64,000 nucleotides of DNA from Balneola sp. (GCA_002696035.1 NZQV01000022.1:1-64000), one strand, 5' to 3'. Shown: positions 54,105-62,438, counted from the stretch's first letter. Numbers and translations are program-made. The notes: generated by a model from the letters alone, not told the origin.

Positions 54105-54503
54105 TTAGAATTGCAAGAGATCTGAAAGTGCCTGTGCTTTTACCTGATAATGCGAGCCATGCCATATTACGCTACCTTCTTCCACCACAATAAGTTGGGG
54201 TGATTCGTGTCTCACACCCAATTCATCCGCAATGGTACGGGACAGGCCCCGCTGCTGAATAACATCCACCAAATAGAAATCCGCTTTCTCAAGATCCTCT
54301 TCCGACAAATTCTGCAGATCTTTCAGCGCTAAATAACTGGTAGCACATCGCGTGCTGTGTTTATAAATAACCTGAGGCAAACTATTGGATTTCATCAGAA
54401 TCTCTTTGATGGCCTCTTCACCGTCAACTGCATTCCAATGTTTATATTGGGGTGAATGATCTTCCAAAGCAGAGCCAAAAAATTGTTTAAGTGCGTTTAG
54501 CAT
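54105..54503 (-). CDS. ytxJ: Bacillithiol-system redox protein YtxJ (copy 2)
   Basis: A 132-residue YtxJ paralogue, about 12 residues longer at the N-terminus than copy 1. The candidate active-site Cys53 is in YKHSTRCATSY, closer to the KHSTxC form known from Bacillus YtxJ than copy 1 (KHSPSCGVSF). The partner strand YLVDVIQQRGLS and the cis-Pro segment GVRHESPQLIVVE are intact. It stands alone, with promoter DNA on both sides. Two divergent copies suggest different partners or conditions. Confidence 0.88.
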   Translation of the reverse strand: MLNALKQFFGSALEDHSPQYKHWNAVDGEEAIKEILMKSNSLPQVIYKHSTRCATSYLALKDLQNLSEEDLEKADFYLVDVIQQRGLSRTIADELGVRHESPQLIVVEEGSVIWHGSHYQVKAQALSDLLQF

Positions 54504-54668
54504 GCATGTTTGTATTAATGAATTAAGAATATAAAGTATTCGCTGTTCGACTTAAAATTTAGCTTTTTGAGTAAAACGAGATTTTGAAATTCTTTCGAAT
54601 CTTTTTTTCATGAAATTCATTTACTTAAGCACATAGCAAAAACGACTTAACCAAAACATGGAGTTTCA

Positions 54669-55373
54669 ATGGATACACAAGTTAAAGCACATTGGCTGGG
54701 GCATTCAGCTTTTAAGCTGGAAAGCCAAAGCGGAAAGATTATTTATGTAGACCCTTTCCTGAAGGACAACCCTTCTACCCCCGACGATTTAAAAGAAGTG
54801 GATAAGGCTGATTACGTTTTACTTACACACGGACATGAAGACCACGTAGGCGATACTTTGGAAATTGCCAAGAATACAGGTGCCAAAGTGGTAGGTATTT
54901 TAGAACTCATGGGAATATTACAGGAAGAAGGTCTGTCTGAAGATCAGGCTATTGGTATCAATAAAGGTGGAACGGTTCATTTTGAAGACTTTTCAGTAAC
55001 CCTTGTTTCTGCCAACCACAGCTCTTCTTATAAAGGGAAATATGCTGGCGATCCCGGTGGATTGGTGATCTCTTTTGAAGATGATATCTGCATTTATCAT
55101 ATGGGCGATACCAATATTTTCGCCGACCTTGATCTGTATGGCGAGCTTTATCGGCCACATGTTGTACTGGCTCCCACTGGCGATCATTTCACAATGGGTC
55201 CCGAAGAAGCAGCATATGCTGTTGAACTTGTGGGTTGTGACATTGCCGTTCCTATCCATTACGGAACCTGGCCTCCAATTGACAGTGATCCAGAAGAATT
55301 CAAGGAAATTCTTGAAGGTATTACCGATACTGAAGTTCGTATTCCTGAGAAAGGCGCGAATTTTCTGGGCTGA
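54669..55373 (+). CDS. UPF0173 metal-dependent hydrolase (metallo-beta-lactamase fold)
   Basis: A 234-residue protein of the UPF0173 (YtkL-like) family. The start WLGHSAFKLES is typical and the metal-binding HxHxDH motif is LTHGHEDHVGDT near residue 54, with further ligands in SANHSSSYKG, HMGDTNIF and PIHYGTWPPI. All metal ligands are present, so it is probably a functional hydrolase, but the substrate is unknown for the family. It is followed by a clear terminator. Confidence 0.92.
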   Translation: MDTQVKAHWLGHSAFKLESQSGKIIYVDPFLKDNPSTPDDLKEVDKADYVLLTHGHEDHVGDTLEIAKNTGAKVVGILELMGILQEEGLSEDQAIGINKGGTVHFEDFSVTLVSANHSSSYKGKYAGDPGGLVISFEDDICIYHMGDTNIFADLDLYGELYRPHVVLAPTGDHFTMGPEEAAYAVELVGCDIAVPIHYGTWPPIDSDPEEFKEILEGITDTEVRIPEKGANFLG

Positions 55374-55398
55374 TTTCAGCTTAACTTAAATTGACCAT

Positions 55399-55431
55399 AA
55401 AGCCGCAGATGAAGATCTGTGGCTTTTTTTG
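55399..55431 (+). terminator. Rho-independent terminator after the UPF0173 gene
   Basis: Arms AAAGCCGCAGAT and ATCTGTGGCTTT pair with one wobble and are followed by seven T residues. Confidence 0.9.
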
Positions 55432-55497
55432 TTTTAGCTTCATTCTGTTACTTTTAAGTAATACAATAGTACATATTAGGATCTAAATTCTTTTGGC

Positions 55498-55974
55498 ATG
55501 AAAACACAATTCAGAGCTCCCTGGGATGGCATGTTGATCATGATCACGACGGTGATCGTACTTATTCTTGTAGGGCTGGATTATTTTAATGAAGGCTGGA
55601 TATCAACCGTCATTAGCTGGAGTATTATTTTTGGCTCCGCTGCTTTTGGAGTATACGGATATAGTTTACAGGACGGTCAACTAAGAATACTCAGGCTGGG
55701 GTGGTCGAAAGATATTGAGTTTTCGGAGATCAAATCGGTAGAGCTTAAGCCAGATGCTATGATGGGATCCTTTCGTAAATGGGGCATTGGTGGTTTTTTT
55801 AGCTACCTCGGCTATTTCTCGAACCGTATTCTGGGAGATTATAAAGCCTATGCCACCCACCGAAAGCGTACAGTACTGATCACTACCACAAAGAATGATC
55901 AAATTGTGGTCACTCCGGACAACCCAGAAGAATTTGTCGTGTGTTTAGAAAAAGCACGATCCGACCACAGTTAA
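55498..55974 (+). CDS. Two-helix membrane protein with PH-like domain
   Basis: A 158-residue protein has two N-terminal membrane helices (LIMITTVIVLILVGLDYF and TVISWSIIFGSAAFGVYGY) followed by a soluble C-terminal domain resembling bacterial PH domains (LRILRLGWSKDIEFSEIKSV and TVLITTTKNDQIVVTPDNPEEF). Such proteins are common in Bacteroidota-like genomes and have no known function. It stands alone between terminators and a zinc-ribbon protein. Confidence 0.7.
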   Translation: MKTQFRAPWDGMLIMITTVIVLILVGLDYFNEGWISTVISWSIIFGSAAFGVYGYSLQDGQLRILRLGWSKDIEFSEIKSVELKPDAMMGSFRKWGIGGFFSYLGYFSNRILGDYKAYATHRKRTVLITTTKNDQIVVTPDNPEEFVVCLEKARSDHS

Positions 55975-56144
55975 ACAGCTCAAAACTTATTAAATATTCT
56001 CTTTAAGCGAACAGAGCTATGTTGACACTGGGTTTTCGCTAATCCATTGTATCACTTGCAGTTTAGTCTTTTATTCGTTTGGTTTACTTGTCAGATAATT
56101 CTGATAATGGGGTATATTCAACTATAGAAAACAAAGGGGTAGAC

Positions 56145-56729
56145 ATGGAATGTCCGAATTGCGAGAAGGAACCTTCAGGACTAAAGCATTTTGTAACATT
56201 AGGTGGCGTCAATCTTGATTTAAGTATAAAAGGATACATACGTTGCAAACACTGTAATACACTGTTAAAACAGCCTAAATACCTGGGCGTTTGGGGTAAA
56301 TTTGATTCTAAGATCTGGCTTTTACTTTTAGGCATTGTAGCCGGTATATATATCGTTTTCTTCTTTAGTGAACATATTTTCTTATCACTTGAAACAGTAG
56401 TCGCAAAATCAACCGCAGCTCTCGGCCTTCTTATTATCATGGGAATCACCTTTCTGACTGCCTTTGTTTCTATACTCGCTCTTATACCCCGATTTGCTAT
56501 CTATGAATTGGCAGATGAAGAAGAAATTGAAGATGAGATCTCATTAACCAAAACCGGAACCCGAATTTACACCGCCTTTCTCATTTTAGTGCTTTTTGGC
56601 AGTATTGGTCTTTTACCGATGATTGATTGGGGATCCTTAAATATTTGGCTCCTGGCAACCGGTGTAGCCATATATGTTGCAGCAATTTTAATGGTCTCCA
56701 ATTGGCTCACTGAAAAATACCAGAAATAG
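56145..56729 (+). CDS. Zinc-ribbon membrane protein
   Basis: A 194-residue protein begins with a zinc ribbon (MECPNCEKEPSG and IRCKHCNTLLKQPKY) and continues with four membrane helices. I place the start at ATG 56145; the frame extends upstream to 56079, but the zinc ribbon is the natural N-terminus. An acidic loop, ADEEEIEDEI, separates helix pairs. The family is not known to me. A sensing or structural role at the membrane is only a guess. Confidence 0.7.
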   Translation: MECPNCEKEPSGLKHFVTLGGVNLDLSIKGYIRCKHCNTLLKQPKYLGVWGKFDSKIWLLLLGIVAGIYIVFFFSEHIFLSLETVVAKSTAALGLLIIMGITFLTAFVSILALIPRFAIYELADEEEIEDEISLTKTGTRIYTAFLILVLFGSIGLLPMIDWGSLNIWLLATGVAIYVAAILMVSNWLTEKYQK

Positions 56730-56840
56730 CTTACCTTTTTTCTTACAATTATTTCGCTTAAAATATTGATCAATAAATACATGGAGGAAATATTATACGG
56801 ATCATAGTTACCACATCTTTAACCAAGCCACTTAAAAACT

Positions 56841-57179
56841 ATGAAGACCGTATTCCCTATCCTGCTTGCCTTGATACTGGCAGGCTGCTCCAACTCCCTG
56901 ACTCCAGAATTAGAAAATGTTGGCACAACCAATATTGCTTTCGCTTTATCCGAAGATAGCCTTGTGAAATTATGGGTTGAAAACTCCTATCAATCTACCG
57001 TTAAAGTTCTTGTTGATGAGTTTAAAGCAGAAGGGGTTTATAATGTCCAATTAGAAATGATCGACGGAAATGGAGATCCGCTTCCAGAAGGTCTTTATAC
57101 TTATTTCTTAGAAACTGAACAGCACTCAACCTCAAGAGCGTTCCTATACACTACAAAAAACCGACCGGGGAAACAGTGA
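56841..57179 (+). CDS. Small lipoprotein with FlgD-like Ig domain
   Basis: A 112-residue lipoprotein. The signal peptide with lipobox (ILLALILAGCSNS) places the modified Cys near residue 16. The remainder (LSEDSLVKLWVENSYQSTV, VYNVQLEMIDGNGDPLPEG, LYTYFLETEQHS) has the beta-strand pattern of the FlgD Ig-like domain, also seen in T9SS-type tails. Its TGA overlaps the ATG of the following gene by one base, so the two are coupled. They probably form a small envelope pair of unknown function. Confidence 0.7.
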   Translation: MKTVFPILLALILAGCSNSLTPELENVGTTNIAFALSEDSLVKLWVENSYQSTVKVLVDEFKAEGVYNVQLEMIDGNGDPLPEGLYTYFLETEQHSTSRAFLYTTKNRPGKQ

Positions 57180-57838
57180 TGAAGAATCTACTCGTACTAA
57201 TTATCATAAGCTTTACTCTCTTCAAGTGCACTGATTTAAAAGCGCAAAATTCCGTAAATATTTCACTTTTCCCGGGATATCATGTAATAAATTCCGATGA
57301 AGTATATCCACAACGCGAACATTCAGACATCAACCCAAAAACGAATTTTATTGCTGGGATTTCTGCCGCCTACCAAACCTTAGTTAAGGACTATCCCATT
57401 CAATTTAATCTCAGCTATAGTTTTGGCCAATCTATGGTGTATAAATATAGAACCGCTGCCGATATTTACATTCCAAATCCCGTTTCGGCTGACCTGAGAT
57501 ATAGCACTCTCCCTATCGAAGCATTTTGGATTCATTCCCGGAATGAAAAGACCGACTTTTATCTGGGACCAAATCTCGTTTTTCAGCATCGTACATTTCT
57601 GTTTACAAATGCTGAGATTCCAAATGATCGCCTTTTAAGTGTTGGAATCGGGATTTCCGGAAAAGCCCAGCGGATCTTAAATACCTTTAAATCGAACAAT
57701 GGACATATATTTGCGGCGCTCGGTTTTAGATGGACGGAATTTGTTTTCCATCACGCCAATGGCAGAAATGTAGATGATTTCACGATGCGTCACCTCACGT
57801 TAACCCCACAACTGGGTTTAAGTTTGAATCTGGATTGA
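57179..57838 (+). CDS. Putative outer-membrane beta-barrel, unknown function
   Basis: A 219-residue protein with a signal peptide (LLVLIIISFTLFKCTDLKA) and a mature part of alternating strands typical of a small beta-barrel (VNISLFPGYHVINSDE, PIQFNLSYSFGQSM, FYLGPNLVFQHRTFL, GFRWTEFVFHH, LTPQLGLSLNLD). A GTG at 57176 in the same frame is an alternative start; I chose ATG 57179, which shares one base with the preceding stop. No named family is recognised. It pairs with the lipoprotein upstream. Confidence 0.7.
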   Translation: MKNLLVLIIISFTLFKCTDLKAQNSVNISLFPGYHVINSDEVYPQREHSDINPKTNFIAGISAAYQTLVKDYPIQFNLSYSFGQSMVYKYRTAADIYIPNPVSADLRYSTLPIEAFWIHSRNEKTDFYLGPNLVFQHRTFLFTNAEIPNDRLLSVGIGISGKAQRILNTFKSNNGHIFAALGFRWTEFVFHHANGRNVDDFTMRHLTLTPQLGLSLNLD

Positions 57839-57911
57839 GTATTTCAGTAAGCCTTCACAACTATCCCAATTTAGCTTTAGATTGGCTTGAATTTGAATAT
57901 AAGCGCTGATC

Positions 57912-58484
57912 ATGAAAACTATTTTGAACTACTTTTTCCGAGGGATGCTCATCCTTCTACCTCTTGTGGCAACCGTCTACTTCATGTATTCCATCTTGAT
58001 CTGGATGAACGACCTGTTCAATAATCTGCTCTTCAGCTGGATCAAATACGAGATTCCCGGACTGGGCATTGTAACCGGATTTATACTCATAACCATGGTA
58101 GGATATGTGTTGTCGCTCACGTTTACTCGGCCGGTGGTCTTCCTTTTTGAGAAGCTGATGAGCAAAACACCTTTGGTGAATATCGTTTATAACTCTCTGA
58201 AAGACCTTACAGAGGCTTTCGTAGGCGACAAGAAAAAGTTCAATAAACCCGTCTATATTGAATTCAGTGAACCTATGGGGATGAAGCGATTTGGGTTTAT
58301 CACCGAAAACTCGCTGAAACACTTTGGTCTTAACGAGGAAGTGGCCGTCTATTGTCCACATTCTTACAACTTTTCAGGTAACCTCTACATCGTTCCACGC
58401 GATAAAGTAACCCCGATCAAAACCGATTCTACCGATTTTATGCGCTTTGTGGTTTCAGGTGGCGTAACCAAAATTCATAAATGA
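57912..58484 (+). CDS. DUF502-domain membrane protein
   Basis: A 190-residue protein of the DUF502 family. Two N-terminal helices (GMLILLPLVATVYFMYSIL and GIVTGFILITMVGYVLSL) are followed by a conserved soluble part (SKTPLVNIVYNSLKDLTEAF, FGLNEEVAVYCPHSYNFSGN and FVVSGGV). The family is widespread in bacteria and of unknown function. Length is typical. It is convergent with the FNR gene; the palindrome at 58624 lies between. Confidence 0.92.
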   Translation: MKTILNYFFRGMLILLPLVATVYFMYSILIWMNDLFNNLLFSWIKYEIPGLGIVTGFILITMVGYVLSLTFTRPVVFLFEKLMSKTPLVNIVYNSLKDLTEAFVGDKKKFNKPVYIEFSEPMGMKRFGFITENSLKHFGLNEEVAVYCPHSYNFSGNLYIVPRDKVTPIKTDSTDFMRFVVSGGVTKIHK

Positions 58485-58623
58485 GATATATTCCAATTAC
58501 CCACACACGCAGTTCACAAGTCGCAACCCAAAGATCATTCCCGTGAAGGCAATAGTCTAATTGTTATAACAGATTCAAAAATTGATTCCTGAAAACAATC
58601 AGATCTTTCAAATAAGAATTAAA

Positions 58624-58645
58624 GGTCGGACAAAGCTGTCCGACC
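58624..58645. repeat. Perfect 9-bp hairpin between convergent genes
   Basis: GGTCGGACA and TGTCCGACC form a perfect hairpin with a four-base loop AAGC. There is no adjacent T-run, so it is not a classical terminator, but it lies exactly between two convergent genes. It resembles a small dispersed intergenic repeat. Confidence 0.65.
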
Positions 58646-58661
58646 TACGTCCCTAATTTGC

Positions 58662-59588
58662 TTAGTACACTTCTTCAAAAGTACGATCACTGGGTTTTAC
58701 ATTTCGGGTCATTTCGTCCCAGTCCCAATCGGCCGGGTCAATATCCTCAAAATCACCTTTCAGTACCAGGTATTCGGGGAACCCGTTCTTGGCCAGATTT
58801 TGGTAGATTCCTTTTTCCATGCCCTTCAACCCGCAAATATAAATGAGCGTATTTTCCTGCTCCAAAATGGGATGAAGCTGCTCTTTATTGTCATCGATTG
58901 CAGTTTGTACGTAGTGCTTGGAACCATCCGGACGACGATCTTCTCTGGATATCTTGGCGATATAGTGAAAATTGTCGTGCTCTTTTTCAGTCTCCATCAG
59001 AAAATCAGGATAGATAAGGTCCGTTCGGTAGGCAGCACCAAAAACCATTGCTATATGGCCTTCGTAATCAGATTCCATCAGCTCCTTGATCATTCCACGG
59101 AAGGGAGCTATTCCGGTTCCCGTAGCAAAAAACACATAATTAAAGTCTTCAGGATTTTCAGGAAGCAAGAACCGCTTACCACTTGGTCCGGTAGCTTTCA
59201 CCTTGTCGCCAGGTTTAAGATCAGCAAGATAATTTGAACATACGCCGGTGTACAACGTGCCGTCTTCCAGCTCTTCGATAGTTCGTTTTACCGTAGTTGA
59301 AATAAGATTAGACTTTCCCCCTTCGCCCTTAGTGGGAGAAGAAACTGAATACAGTCGAAGCTTATGGGGACGTCCGCGTTCATCTTCTCCGGGAGGTAAT
59401 ATCCCGATAGATTGACCAATACGAACCCGGCCTTCCAGCTCGGTTCCGGATACATCGAAAGTTACATGACGCACAAAATTTGGACTGCTTTCCTTTGTGC
59501 AAACATAATTTTCGACAACGGTTATTTCAGTGGGGTCTTTGGGTGAATATATATTTAGTTCAACTTCAGGTAGTACTAATTCGGCCAT
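58662..59588 (-). CDS. Plant/cyanobacterial-type ferredoxin-NADP+ reductase
   Basis: An FAD enzyme that transfers electrons between ferredoxin or flavodoxin and NADP(H). The 308-residue product has the FAD-binding RLYSVSS near residue 77 and a GVCSNYL segment near residue 115, the NADP-binding FFATGTGIAPFRGM near residue 152 and the C-terminal Tyr (TFEEVY) that stacks on the flavin, which is typical of plant-type FNR and not of the thioredoxin-reductase-like type. The start is ATG 59588 (MAELVLPEVEL); the upstream extension to 59639 is not used. It stands alone. The electron direction cannot be told from sequence. Confidence 0.9.
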   Translation of the reverse strand: MAELVLPEVELNIYSPKDPTEITVVENYVCTKESSPNFVRHVTFDVSGTELEGRVRIGQSIGILPPGEDERGRPHKLRLYSVSSPTKGEGGKSNLISTTVKRTIEELEDGTLYTGVCSNYLADLKPGDKVKATGPSGKRFLLPENPEDFNYVFFATGTGIAPFRGMIKELMESDYEGHIAMVFGAAYRTDLIYPDFLMETEKEHDNFHYIAKISREDRRPDGSKHYVQTAIDDNKEQLHPILEQENTLIYICGLKGMEKGIYQNLAKNGFPEYLVLKGDFEDIDPADWDWDEMTRNVKPSDRTFEEVY

Positions 59589-59637
59589 ATTTCTGAATTT
59601 GAGTGAGAGTGAGTGATGTTTATGAGTGATATAAAAC

Positions 59638-59673
59638 AAAAAAATCCCGCACCGGTTAAGCGCGGGATTTTTA
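59638..59673 (-). terminator. Rho-independent terminator after the beta-barrel gene
   Basis: On the minus strand, AAATCCCGCGC and GCGGGATTT pair around a short loop followed by a T-run. It lies 18 bp beyond the beta-barrel stop, so that gene is transcribed separately from the FNR gene. Confidence 0.88.
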
Positions 59674-59691
59674 AAATAGGATATTTTTTGC

Positions 59692-60258
59692 TTAGAAATA
59701 AAATGTAAGTCCTACTGACAGCACATTGCCACTGTATTGTTTTTCGGTGAGGTCATCATTCCCATCCAAAAACAGATATCTGTAATCTACATTAAAAGCA
59801 GCACTTTCATTGATAGCGAGGTCAGCACCAAATCCAAGGTGATATCCCACTTTCACTTCGGTGTCATCACCGGGATTTATGAATCCTCCGTCATAATCAT
59901 AAATGGTGTAATAACCTCCCAAGCCTGCCAGACCATACGGGGCAAAATTCTTTGTAATGGGGGCAAATACCATAAGCGAACCGGTTACCGGAACCTGACT
60001 TACAGTGAGTTCTCCGCCTGTAGTAGTATAGGTTTGCTCACCGCGATATTCCACTGTAAACTCGCCTCCCAGGTATTTTCCTTTGGTTCGCAGCTGAGCT
60101 CCAAGAAACATGGTACCATCTTCAGCATCCGGGGCTTTATAATATCCGGCTTTTGCTCCCAGCCCGGAAGTGTTCTCGATCATAAAATCCTGGGCTGCAG
60201 CAGTTGATAGAAATCCGGTTAACAGAAATACCGTATAAATTGTAATAAGTCTTTTCAT
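59692..60258 (-). CDS. Outer-membrane beta-barrel protein (OmpA/W-like)
   Basis: A 188-residue protein with a clear signal peptide (IYTVFLLTGFLSTAAAQ) and an eight-strand-type barrel pattern (GAKAGYYKAPDAEDG, GGEFTVEYRGEQTYT, YGLAGLGGYYTIYDYDGG, VGYHLGFGADLAI, FNVDYRYLFLDG), ending with the terminal Phe of outer-membrane barrels (SVGLTFYF). It is of the porin_8/OmpA-like barrel group. The exact family is not certain. It is followed by a terminator and preceded by the helical-repeat protein gene. Confidence 0.82.
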   Translation of the reverse strand: MKRLITIYTVFLLTGFLSTAAAQDFMIENTSGLGAKAGYYKAPDAEDGTMFLGAQLRTKGKYLGGEFTVEYRGEQTYTTTGGELTVSQVPVTGSLMVFAPITKNFAPYGLAGLGGYYTIYDYDGGFINPGDDTEVKVGYHLGFGADLAINESAAFNVDYRYLFLDGNDDLTEKQYSGNVLSVGLTFYF

Positions 60259-60332
60259 TTCAATGGGTTTAGTTATGATTTATTACTTAAAATGACCTTA
60301 ACCCTGAAATGTTCCGAACTTTAACAATTCCT

Positions 60333-61019
60333 CTACTGATTGCTGATCATATAACGGATAAGCTCATCAACGGTTAGTTTTGAACCGGCTTCATTCATCC
60401 TTCTTTCTGCTAGTTGATGAGTTACGCCAATATTCCGCATGCGCATCAGGTTCTCTTTTGTCAGTTCATCCATGGTATACCCCAGATCCATCATATTACT
60501 GGTGAAAAAAGCCGTCACATTGTTATTCCGAAGATCGATCAGATCCTGAATGCTCAGTTCGTAGCCCAGCTCTTTCATCATGCGGGCAAAAGTAGCACTC
60601 ACATCAGCATTTTGCAGTGCTACAAGCTGTTCGGTGGTTACCTCAGTGTAGCCCACTTCTCTTATCTGTGAGGTATATGTAGCCGTTACCCCTTCGTTCC
60701 TCAGCGCGATCAGCTCTTCATGCGTCAGTTCTCCATAGCCCATTTCAGTCATCCAGGCTCCCATTCTGTTAAGCAGGTCTTCGTTGGGTTGACTTAGTTC
60801 CTGAACAATATTCTCAATGGGATTCAAGTCACTCATCGAAAAATTGATTTTGGTTCCCGCATAGAAAAGAAGAGAGATCAGAAATGCGAAAAGCAGGACG
60901 TAACTAGAGATCTTTGAACTGGAACGCGCTTGTTCAGAAGAGGAATCATTCCGAAGGCCAAATTGTCCTTCTTCAATATCTTCTAAATTATTCCTCAGAT
61001 TTTTGAATTTTGTACTCAT
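60333..61019 (-). CDS. Membrane protein with four 29-residue helical repeats
   Basis: A 228-residue protein has one membrane helix near residues 39-56 and then four tandem repeats starting at residues 94, 123, 152 and 180, each beginning with Gly-Tyr and containing a LxxLxN-type core (HEELIALRNEGVTATYTSQI, TEQLVALQNADVSATFARMM, IQDLIDLRNNNVTAFFTSNM). The spacing is 29, 29 and 28 residues. Similar repeats are known in BlaR1/M56-linked proteins of Bacteroidota, where they probably form a protein-binding surface, but no M56 peptidase is near. It follows the orphan receiver protein gene by 65 bp on the same strand. Confidence 0.75.
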   Translation of the reverse strand: MSTKFKNLRNNLEDIEEGQFGLRNDSSSEQARSSSKISSYVLLFAFLISLLFYAGTKINFSMSDLNPIENIVQELSQPNEDLLNRMGAWMTEMGYGELTHEELIALRNEGVTATYTSQIREVGYTEVTTEQLVALQNADVSATFARMMKELGYELSIQDLIDLRNNNVTAFFTSNMMDLGYTMDELTKENLMRMRNIGVTHQLAERRMNEAGSKLTVDELIRYMISNQ

Positions 61020-61084
61020 ACCATAAGCTCATTTGTTAAGTGAAAGAGTACGCAAATCTCAGAGAAAAGATTCATCAACTAAGA

Positions 61085-61480
61085 TTATTTTACCCGATCG
61101 AGGGATCTTGTGAGTTCACCAATGGTAAAAGGTTTTGAGATAAGGTCGATACATTCGGTTGCCTTGGCCCGGTCGTAATTCACTTTATCAGAATTTCCGG
61201 TCAGGTAGATCACATCTGTGTCAATATGCTCTTTGATTCGGGTAACAGCTTCAATGCCATCCATCTCGCCTTTCAAGCGAATATCCATAAGGATTATATC
61301 CGGTTTATGTTCCAAAGCCAGATCGATGGCTTCCTCTCCTGATGCAGATTTACCTACCAAGGTATGGCCAAGTTTTTTGATCATATTTTCTACTACCAAC
61401 GAGATGATCATATCGTCTTCAACAATGAGGATTTTTTTTGTTTCTGTACTCAAAACGTTCTGGCTGTCTGTTTTTAACAA
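61085..61480 (-). CDS. Orphan single-domain response regulator
   Basis: A 131-residue receiver-only protein. The acidic pocket is VEDD (residues 20-23), the phosphorylated Asp66 is in ILMDIRL, Thr94 is in IYLTGNS and Lys116 is in SKPF. All key residues are present, so phosphorylation is expected. There is no output domain, so it must act by protein contact or phosphorelay. The sequence style (LVGKSASGEEAIDLALEHKP) is typical of receivers that pair with HisKA_2/HWE kinases, one of which is at 52402. It is followed at 65 bp by the helical-repeat protein. Confidence 0.9.
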   Translation of the reverse strand: MLKTDSQNVLSTETKKILIVEDDMIISLVVENMIKKLGHTLVGKSASGEEAIDLALEHKPDIILMDIRLKGEMDGIEAVTRIKEHIDTDVIYLTGNSDKVNYDRAKATECIDLISKPFTIGELTRSLDRVK

Positions 61481-61583
61481 TTCTAGTTATATATAGGAGG
61501 TTTCTACATGGTATATGTTACAAAATAAGTAGATTAAACTATCCAATTATTCCCAACAAAAGAAATTTATCCGACTATTGTTT

Positions 61584-62438
61584 TTATCGGCTTTTTATTT
61601 GAATTAATAAGCCCTCTTCTATATCCACATATGCCCACCATCCCTTAAAATCTTCTTCCCTGAAATCAACCGGTACGGCCCAGCAATATCGTATTTCAAT
61701 GTTATTGGTGTCTTCATTTTCAAACGGAAAAAGCACTTTTTTAGGTCGTTGTTGAAGATCACCAGCCTCAATAGTATAGATCTCGGGTTTACCTGTGTAG
61801 GGACGCAAATCAATTTCCCAGCCAACCATCCCTTCCTGAACGTCCATATATCCATAGTTCACAAAATCCGGGATCACAATATCGGGATACCAGTTTCCCC
61901 AAATGCGGTTCACTCCTTCTGCATCTAAAAAAACCACGATCTCGGTATCCGGTAATTCCAGGGTATCAATTTTTTGATTCTTGAAGGTGATCTTCCACTC
62001 AATGGGTACGTTATTCACATTAGGGCCATCACAAATAGTACAACCATATAGGGGCAGGCTTTCCTTCACTTCTAACAAAGAGGTGTCCTGAACGCCGGTG
62101 TATTCTTCATTCTTCAGAATAGATCGTTTTGCAGCCGAAACAAGGGTATCAGGATCTTTCATTTCAACACGTACGATCTCGCGTTCGGCGCAAGGACTTT
62201 CTCCTCCCTCAAAGAAAAGCTCACTGAAGCCCGTAAAACCATACTTGTTGAGCGTGGAGCATATCTTGTTATCATTGGCAGACTGATATTCTTCATTCAT
62301 TTGTTGAAGGTCAGAAAACTCAATGGAAGTGTAAATAGTGGGATAATCGAGTTCAGGCTCCTCTGCCGTAAGCAGGTTACAAGAAATCCCTGCCAAAATA
62401 AGCACCCCAAATAAGCTAAAAAGTAGTATTCTTTGCAC
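61584..62438 (-). CDS. Lipoprotein of unknown function
   Basis: A 284-residue putative lipoprotein. The signal sequence LLFSLFGVLILAGISCNLL has a lipobox with Cys20. The mature part has no recognisable domain; it contains several paired cysteines (DNKICSTLNKYG, ESPCAEREIV, YGCTICDG) and a C-terminal region with many Trp and charged residues. It may be an envelope structural or binding protein. It is divergent from the D-amino-acid-oxidase-like gene with a 100-bp gap. Function is unknown. Confidence 0.72.
   Translation of the reverse strand: MQRILLFSLFGVLILAGISCNLLTAEEPELDYPTIYTSIEFSDLQQMNEEYQSANDNKICSTLNKYGFTGFSELFFEGGESPCAEREIVRVEMKDPDTLVSAAKRSILKNEEYTGVQDTSLLEVKESLPLYGCTICDGPNVNNVPIEWKITFKNQKIDTLELPDTEIVVFLDAEGVNRIWGNWYPDIVIPDFVNYGYMDVQEGMVGWEIDLRPYTGKPEIYTIEAGDLQQRPKKVLFPFENEDTNNIEIRYCWAVPVDFREEDFKGWWAYVDIEEGLLIQIKSR

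Noticed and set aside
62098-62286. 62-codon plus-strand frame opposite the lipoprotein gene
   Set aside because: It is an antisense shadow without any feature of its own.
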